64,000 nt of DNA from Sutterella massiliensis (GTDB lineage Bacteria; Pseudomonadota; Gammaproteobacteria; Burkholderiales; Burkholderiaceae_F), in the NCBI RefSeq assembly GCF_016899755.1, contig NZ_JACJJC010000014.1, positions 1 through 64,000 of the forward strand, in the 5' to 3' direction. A model generated the notes under the pieces. That model saw only the letters and a program-made list of their open reading frames with translations, made no database searches and was not told where the DNA came from. Shown here in pieces: positions 60,049-64,000 of this stretch. Positions within the stretch are counted from its first letter, which is position 1, and the number at the start of each line of letters is the position of its first letter. Made by a program: the position numbers and the translations under genes.

Positions 60049-60141
60049 TGTAGCAAATTGTTTTCTATTGCTTAAGAGCGCGCTTTTAAACGCGTTCGCG
60101 CGGTTTTTCGAACAAGGCGTTTTTCAAGGTAAGAGCACACG

Positions 60142-60728
60142 ATGAAGAGAGTTCGACTGCCGCTTCTTAGAGGCAACGCGAGGCAATCGGGCGAACGGCC
60201 TCGCCGGGGGGGGGGCTCACCGAGTCGGCGTTGCATCCCGACGCGGCGCAGGCGCTCTTTGAAGAGGCGCTCACGGAGACGGCCGCGCAGATGCGCCGAC
60301 TCGTTCGCAAGCGTGCCGCTTTTGCGGCCGGTGCGGCGCTCGTGCCGATCCCCGGACTCGATTTTTGCACGGATGTCGCAGGACTTTCTGAGCTGCTCGA
60401 CGAGATCAACCGTGCCTTTCACCTGACGCCCGAAGATCTCGATGCGCTCGCGCTTGCCGAGCGTCGCCGCGCGCTTGAGGCGATCCGGCTTGCCGGCGCG
60501 GTCTTTGCCGGTCAGACGCCCACGGCAGCCTTTGTCATTGCTATCCTCAAGCGCTTCGCCGTGCATTGGTTCGGTGCCAAGGCCACCAAGTGGATCCCGG
60601 TAATCGGCCAGGGTGCGGCGGCAGCTTCTTCGGGAGCGCTTTTCGTGATGCTCGGCGACGCACACATCCGTGCTTGCCTCGAGGTACGCCGCCGCATCCG
60701 TGCGACAGCGCTGCTGCCCGCGTCATAA
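60142..60728 (+). CDS. Conserved membrane-associated protein, frame broken by a G10 tract
   Basis: The gene appears to start at ATG 60142 (MKRVRLPLLRGNARQSGERP, ribosome-binding site AAGAG at 60131-60135) but G10 at 60206-60215 puts it one base out of frame with the conserved body. With 11 G (or 8) it would read through as 195 residues. As sequenced, the body is open only from TTG 60231 (165 residues). The body has VPIPGLDFCTDVAGLSELLD and KWIPVIGQGAAAASSGALF, a pattern I recognise from uncharacterised proteobacterial proteins resembling DUF697/EcsC-type families. Function unknown. Confidence 0.6.
60206..60215 (+). repeat. G10 homopolymer inside a coding region
   Basis: Ten consecutive G in the N-terminal part of the gene above; G tracts of this length are rare in coding DNA and prone to slippage. 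An assembly error in a homopolymer is the main alternative. Confidence 0.95.
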
Positions 60729-60779
60729 AGAGAGCTCGCTCCCGAGAAGCCCATTTTTCACTCAGCGATATTCGGTGAC

Positions 60780-61526
60780 ATGACCAGTTTTTCCACGCAA
60801 TCGGCCGCAGCCCGCGAGCGCGGCGCACTCGTTCTTTTTTCCGGCGGACAGGACTCCACGACGTGTCTCGGCTGGGCGCTCGAGCGTTTCGGGCGCGTCG
60901 AGACGCTTGGCGTTGATTACGGGCAGCGACATTCTGTCGAGCTCGAATGCCGCTCGCGCGTACTCGAATCGGTCCGCGCGCTCAACGCCGATTGGGCTGC
61001 TCGCCTCGGTGAAGACCATATGCTCGATATGTCCGTTTTGGGAAGCGTCGCCGACTGCGCGCTCACCGACAAGCGGCGCATTGCCTTTGAGGATTCTGGG
61101 CTGCCCAACACGTTCGTGCCCGGGCGCAATCTTCTTTTTTTCACATTTGCGGCCGCGCTTGCCTATCGCCGGGGGCTCGACGTCCTGATCGGCGGTATGT
61201 GCGAAACGGATTATTCGGGCTATCCGGATTGCCGCGACAATACGCTCAAGAGCCTGCAGGTGACGCTTTCGCTCGGGCTTGATCATCCTTTCGTGATCGA
61301 GACGCCGCTCATGCGCCTCACGAAGGCCGAGTCCTGGACGCTCGCCGAAGAGATCGGCGGCGAAGCGTTCGTGCGCCTCGTGCGAGACGAAACGCATACT
61401 TGCTACATGGGGGATCACGCACATCTGCATCCGTGGGGCTACGGCTGCGGGGAGTGTCCGGCTTGCCGTCTGCGCGCACACGGTTGGGAGACCTGGGAAA
61501 AGCACACGCACTACGACGGCCAGTGA
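60780..61526 (+). CDS. queC: 7-cyano-7-deazaguanine synthase
   Basis: QueC, 248 residues, makes preQ0 from 7-carboxy-7-deazaguanine with ATP and ammonia in queuosine synthesis. The PP-loop SGGQDS is at 21-26; the zinc cysteines are in HTCYMGDH and [11 protein letters not shown] near the C-terminus. No queD, queE or queF is adjacent. Only 51 bases separate it from the preceding gene, so there is no room for a preQ1 riboswitch with its own promoter. Confidence 0.95.
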   Translation: MTSFSTQSAAARERGALVLFSGGQDSTTCLGWALERFGRVETLGVDYGQRHSVELECRSRVLESVRALNADWAARLGEDHMLDMSVLGSVADCALTDKRRIAFEDSGLPNTFVPGRNLLFFTFAAALAYRRGLDVLIGGMCETDYSGYPDCRDNTLKSLQVTLSLGLDHPFVIETPLMRLTKAESWTLAEEIGGEAFVRLVRDETHTCYMGDHAHLHPWGYGCGECPACRLRAHGWETWEKHTHYDGQ

Positions 61527-61596
61527 TTCGGTCGGCGCCGATTCGTTCGGCCGCGAGGGCGGCCGAACAGCAAAAGGTCGGAGCAGTACAAAATGC

Positions 61597-61629
61597 AAAA
61601 AAAACCGCCGGTCGGTTCAGACCAGCGGT
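61597..61629 (-). terminator. Terminator after the tRNA-Phe pair
   Basis: On the minus strand ACCGCTGGTC pairs with GACCGGCGGT (61620-61629 with 61604-61613) and T8 follows. It also lies downstream of convergent queC. Confidence 0.9.
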
Positions 61630-61640
61630 CAAAAATTTTG

Positions 61641-61716
61641 TGGTGGCTAGGGACGGAATCGAACCGCCGACACGCGGATTTTCAATCCGCTGCTCTACCA
61701 ACTGAGCTACCTAGCC
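61641..61716 (-). tRNA. trnF: tRNA-Phe (GAA anticodon), distal copy
   Basis: 76 bases on the minus strand. Acceptor GGCTAGG pairs with CCTAGCC, discriminator A, CCA encoded (61643-61641). The anticodon stem GCGGA/TCCGC holds TTGAAAA, anticodon GAA. Identical to the copy at 61744-61819. Confidence 0.97.
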
Positions 61717-61743
61717 AGCAAAAACATCCCAAAACATCACGAC

Positions 61744-61819
61744 TGGTGGCTAGGGACGGAATCGAACCGCCGACACGCGGATTTTCAATCCGCTGCTCTA
61801 CCAACTGAGCTACCTAGCC
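61744..61819 (-). tRNA. trnF: tRNA-Phe (GAA anticodon), proximal copy
   Basis: Identical to the distal copy, 27 bases upstream of it, and first after the promoter at 61842-61870. A tandem duplication of one tRNA gene in one transcript. Confidence 0.97.
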
Positions 61820-61841
61820 GCCGTAAAGTGACGAAGCTCGA

Positions 61842-61870
61842 ATTATATGGATGTGACGCTCTCTTGGCAA
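61842..61870 (-). promoter_or_regulatory. tRNA-Phe promoter
   Basis: On the minus strand TTGCCA (61870-61865), 17-base spacer, TATAAT (61847-61842). An AT-rich UP-like stretch lies upstream. The start would be about 12-16 bases before the tRNA. Confidence 0.85.
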
Positions 61871-62034
61871 GAGACGCACGCAAAGAAAATGAAAAAGTAC
61901 ATTCAAATACCGTGAATGCGGTATGTTTGTAACAGGCGAGTGACGGCGCCCTTCGGTAATCTTCAGGCACTTATGTCGCATCTGCGCACAAACACTAGGT
62001 TCGTGCGCAAGTATTCTCAATGGAATCAAAAGCT

Positions 62035-62745
62035 ATGACATTCAAGCGTCTTGCGGCCGCCGCTCTTTTCGTCCTGACTGCGGCGAGCGCAGTCCATGCC
62101 GCGGACGAGCAGAGCGTGCGCGATCATCTGATGAAGAATACGGGTTTGCGCGCCGAAAGCGTTACCCCTTCGCCCGTGCCCGGCATTTGGGAGGTGTTCA
62201 TCCAGGACCGTTTGTTCTATGTGGACGATACGGTCGAGCACATCTTCTCGGGCTCGATCATCAGCACGAAGTCCCAGACGAATCTCACGCAGGAGCGCTT
62301 GCGCCGCTATGCCCGTGAGAACTGGAACAAGTGGCCGCTCGAGGATGCCGTCAAGCAGGTTTTCGGCAAGGGCGAGCGCCAAGTGATTGTCTTCTCCGAT
62401 GCGAACTGCGGCTATTGTCGCCAGATGGAGCCAGTCTACGAGGCGGTCGGCAACCTGACCGTTTACACCTTCATAGCGCCGATGATTCGCGGCGAACAGA
62501 ATAACCGCGAGATCGTTTGCTCGAAGGATCGCTCGAAGGCTTGGCACGACTGGATGCGTAACGGCGTGGCGCCCGCCCCCGCGCCTGCGGACTGCGACGC
62601 TTCCGTGCTGCAGCGCAATCTTCAGCTCACGGGCCGCTACAACATCACGGGCGCGCCCACGTTCTTCTTCCCGACGGGCGACCGCATGACGGGCGCCGTG
62701 TCCGCCGAGCAATTCGAGAGCCTCTTGGCCGCGCAGACGAAGTAA
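62035..62745 (+). CDS. dsbC: Thiol:disulfide interchange protein DsbC
   Basis: 236 residues. Periplasmic disulfide isomerase. A signal peptide ends VHA at residue 22; the N-terminal dimerisation domain precedes the thioredoxin fold with active site CGYC at 125-128 and cis-Pro in TGAPTFFF. Two further cysteines (IVCSKD and ADCDAS) match the structural pair of the family. ATG at 62035 is favoured over 62020 because GGAAT lies upstream and it gives the cleaner signal peptide. LptD assembly, helped by LptM above, depends on such chemistry. Confidence 0.93.
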   Translation: MTFKRLAAAALFVLTAASAVHAADEQSVRDHLMKNTGLRAESVTPSPVPGIWEVFIQDRLFYVDDTVEHIFSGSIISTKSQTNLTQERLRRYARENWNKWPLEDAVKQVFGKGERQVIVFSDANCGYCRQMEPVYEAVGNLTVYTFIAPMIRGEQNNREIVCSKDRSKAWHDWMRNGVAPAPAPADCDASVLQRNLQLTGRYNITGAPTFFFPTGDRMTGAVSAEQFESLLAAQTK

Positions 62746-62768
62746 CTCGCAGTGCGCTTCAAATCAAT

Positions 62769-62806
62769 GCGCCGCCTCGGCAGAACCGGGGCGGCGCAAT
62801 TTTTTT
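62769..62806 (+). terminator. Terminator after dsbC
   Basis: GCGCCGCCTCGG (62769-62780) pairs with CCGGGGCGGCGC (62786-62797), one GU pair, loop CAGAA, then AATTTTTTT. It lies between convergent dsbC and mltA. Confidence 0.92.
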
Positions 62807-62831
62807 GAACCGGGGGTTCGTTATCGGCGCG

Positions 62832-64000
62832 CTAGCGGCCGCGCCCGGGGCGAATGTCTTCGGGTTTGAGGCCGCTAGGCACCAACACCCAAAGCGATGC
62901 GTCGCTACGTTGGCGGCCCGCTTCGCGACCCGCCTCGTCGCCAAAGCCCCAGAAATAGTCGACACGAATAAGGCCCTTGATGGCCGCGCCTGTATCCTGT
63001 GCGACGACAGGCCGCACGAAGTCAAGCGCCGGGCGCGTCTGGTGTACTTCAAGCATGAGGGGCGTACCGAGCAGCCAGTGCTTCGGGTCGACTGCGACGC
63101 TTGCGAGCGGTGTGAGCGGAACGCCTTGTGCGCCGAGCGGGCCGAGTTCCGGGTGTCCCGTGCGTTCCTCAAAGAAGACGAAGCTCGGATTTTGCGCGAG
63201 TGCATCGCGCACCTTCGCCGGATTCTTCTTGGCCCACGCGCGGATGTTCTGCATGGAGAGCTCGTGAGCCTTAAGTTCGCTGTTTTTAACAAGCCAATTG
63301 CCGATTGCGCGGTATTTGTAGCCGTTTTGATCGGCAAAGCCTACCCGCATAAAGCTGCCGTCCGGCAGAGAAATGCGTCCCGAGCCTTGAATCTGCAAGA
63401 AGAAAGCGTCAACGGGATCGTCCACCCAAGCGATGGCCCAGCGATCCATGTCGGTGCGCTTCTGTATGGCGGCACGATCGTCATAGGGGACGACGCGTCG
63501 CCCTTCGAGTTTGCCGCGAAGACGCAGTCCTTTGAGCGACGGATAGAGTTCGGCCAAGTCAATGACGAGGAGATCGTCGGGCACGCCGTAAATCGGGTAG
63601 ACGTAAGGCGGCGTTTTCGTGCGGCTACCGCGAAGAAGCGGTTCGTAGTAGCCGGTGGCAAGCCCGGTTTCGTCGCGTGAAATGAGTTCGCCCGCTTCAA
63701 AGCGGCCGAGCGAAACGCGCCAAGGCGCAAAGTTGGCTTCAAAGAAGGCTTGGGCAAGTTCCTTCGGTGTCTGCAAGGCTATCGTGCAGACGTTGTGAAA
63801 CGGCGAGTTGGCCCTGAGCGCGCTGCAGGAGGTGCGAAAAGCGTTGAATGCGGCGAGCCAGTCCTCTTGAGAAACTGCCGGCATGGCGGCAAAGCTGTCG
63901 GGCTCGAAATGAGGAGCCGTTACCGTCTCCTGCGGCGGTTCGGGCGGCTGCTGCGTAGTCGAGCAGGCGGCAAGCAAAAGCGCGCTGAGCGAAAGCGCGG
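62832..64000 (-). CDS. mltA: Membrane-bound lytic transglycosylase A (5' end outside window)
   Basis: About 389 residues within the window. MltA cleaves peptidoglycan to 1,6-anhydromuropeptides at the outer membrane. The N-terminus runs off the window: the visible part begins in a lipoprotein signal, ALSLSALLLAACSTTQ, with lipobox LLAAC. The MltA domain has GLATGYYEPLLRGSRTK and FLQIQGSGRISLPDGS; the 3D domain has AQDTGAAIKG and RVDYFWGFGDEAGREAG with the catalytic Asp. TTG at 63977 is not taken as the start. Confidence 0.95.
   Translation of the reverse strand, partial: ALSLSALLLAACSTTQQPPEPPQETVTAPHFEPDSFAAMPAVSQEDWLAAFNAFRTSCSALRANSPFHNVCTIALQTPKELAQAFFEANFAPWRVSLGRFEAGELISRDETGLATGYYEPLLRGSRTKTPPYVYPIYGVPDDLLVIDLAELYPSLKGLRLRGKLEGRRVVPYDDRAAIQKRTDMDRWAIAWVDDPVDAFFLQIQGSGRISLPDGSFMRVGFADQNGYKYRAIGNWLVKNSELKAHELSMQNIRAWAKKNPAKVRDALAQNPSFVFFEERTGHPELGPLGAQGVPLTPLASVAVDPKHWLLGTPLMLEVHQTRPALDFVRPVVAQDTGAAIKGLIRVDYFWGFGDEAGREAGRQRSDASLWVLVPSGLKPEDIRPGRGR

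Noticed and set aside
60729..60779. preQ1 riboswitch before queC
   Set aside because: Only 51 bases are available and they lack the aptamer pattern.
61641..61819. Near-identical repeated units that could suggest a CRISPR array or att repeat
   Set aside because: Both units fold as complete tRNA-Phe genes; there are only two and the 27-base spacer is short.

Overview
The window is core chromosome of a betaproteobacterium of the order Burkholderiales, most likely a Sutterellaceae-type gut organism. The evidence is the gene order tuf-trnW-secE-nusG-rplKAJL-rpoBC-rpsLG-fusA-tuf joined directly to the S10, spc and alpha clusters, the mlaFEDACB order with mlaA inside the operon, and the blocks cyaY/lptM/lysA/mrcA, hinT-tatABC-degS-nif3-sspAB and hemA-prfA-prmC. 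The family-level placement is inference: several genes for cytochrome-c respiration and histidine synthesis that usually sit in these blocks in free-living relatives are absent. I see no rRNA, CRISPR array, insertion sequence, prophage or plasmid gene.

Bases 1-34040 are one gene-expression super-cluster on the plus strand: two identical EF-Tu genes about 17.6 kb apart, tRNA-Trp, SecE, NusG, RNA polymerase beta, beta' and alpha, EF-G, SecY and 29 ribosomal proteins, ending with an Hsp15-like S4 protein. It is not one operon. Hairpin terminators follow tRNA-Trp, rplA, rpoC, secY, rpsD and rplQ. Recognisable sigma70-type promoters precede secE, rplK, rpsL, rpsJ, rplC, rplN, rpmJ and rplQ, many with a TTGCAN -35. 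At rpsJ and rplQ, and more weakly at rpoA and rpsD, the -10 hexamer lies in or across the loop of an inverted repeat. Structured leaders precede rplJ (L10-type), rpoB (two mutually exclusive hairpins), rpsG and rplN (hairpin plus three-way junction).

Bases 34137-44272 are mostly minus-strand metabolism and wall genes: hemB, engB, metQ, an M20 amidohydrolase, guaC, lysA, lptM and mrcA, with cyaY divergent from lptM. Bases 44687-49083 hold a thioesterase and the complete mla phospholipid-transport operon. Bases 49189-56356 hold murA, hinT, tatABC, a DegS-like protease, a Nif3-family protein and sspAB. Bases 56376-64000 hold tRNA-Thr, prmC, prfA, hemA, a small conserved protein interrupted by a G10 tract, queC, two identical tRNA-Phe genes, dsbC and the 5'-truncated mltA.

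Functionally the window joins translation and transcription with envelope upkeep: Sec and Tat export, Mla lipid transport, MurA and PBP1A for peptidoglycan, DegS-type stress sensing, DsbC and MltA. The observations most worth following are the G10 tract (possible phase variation), the hairpin-embedded promoters and leaders of the ribosomal genes, and the missing his, pet, ccs and infA genes inside otherwise conserved neighbourhoods.
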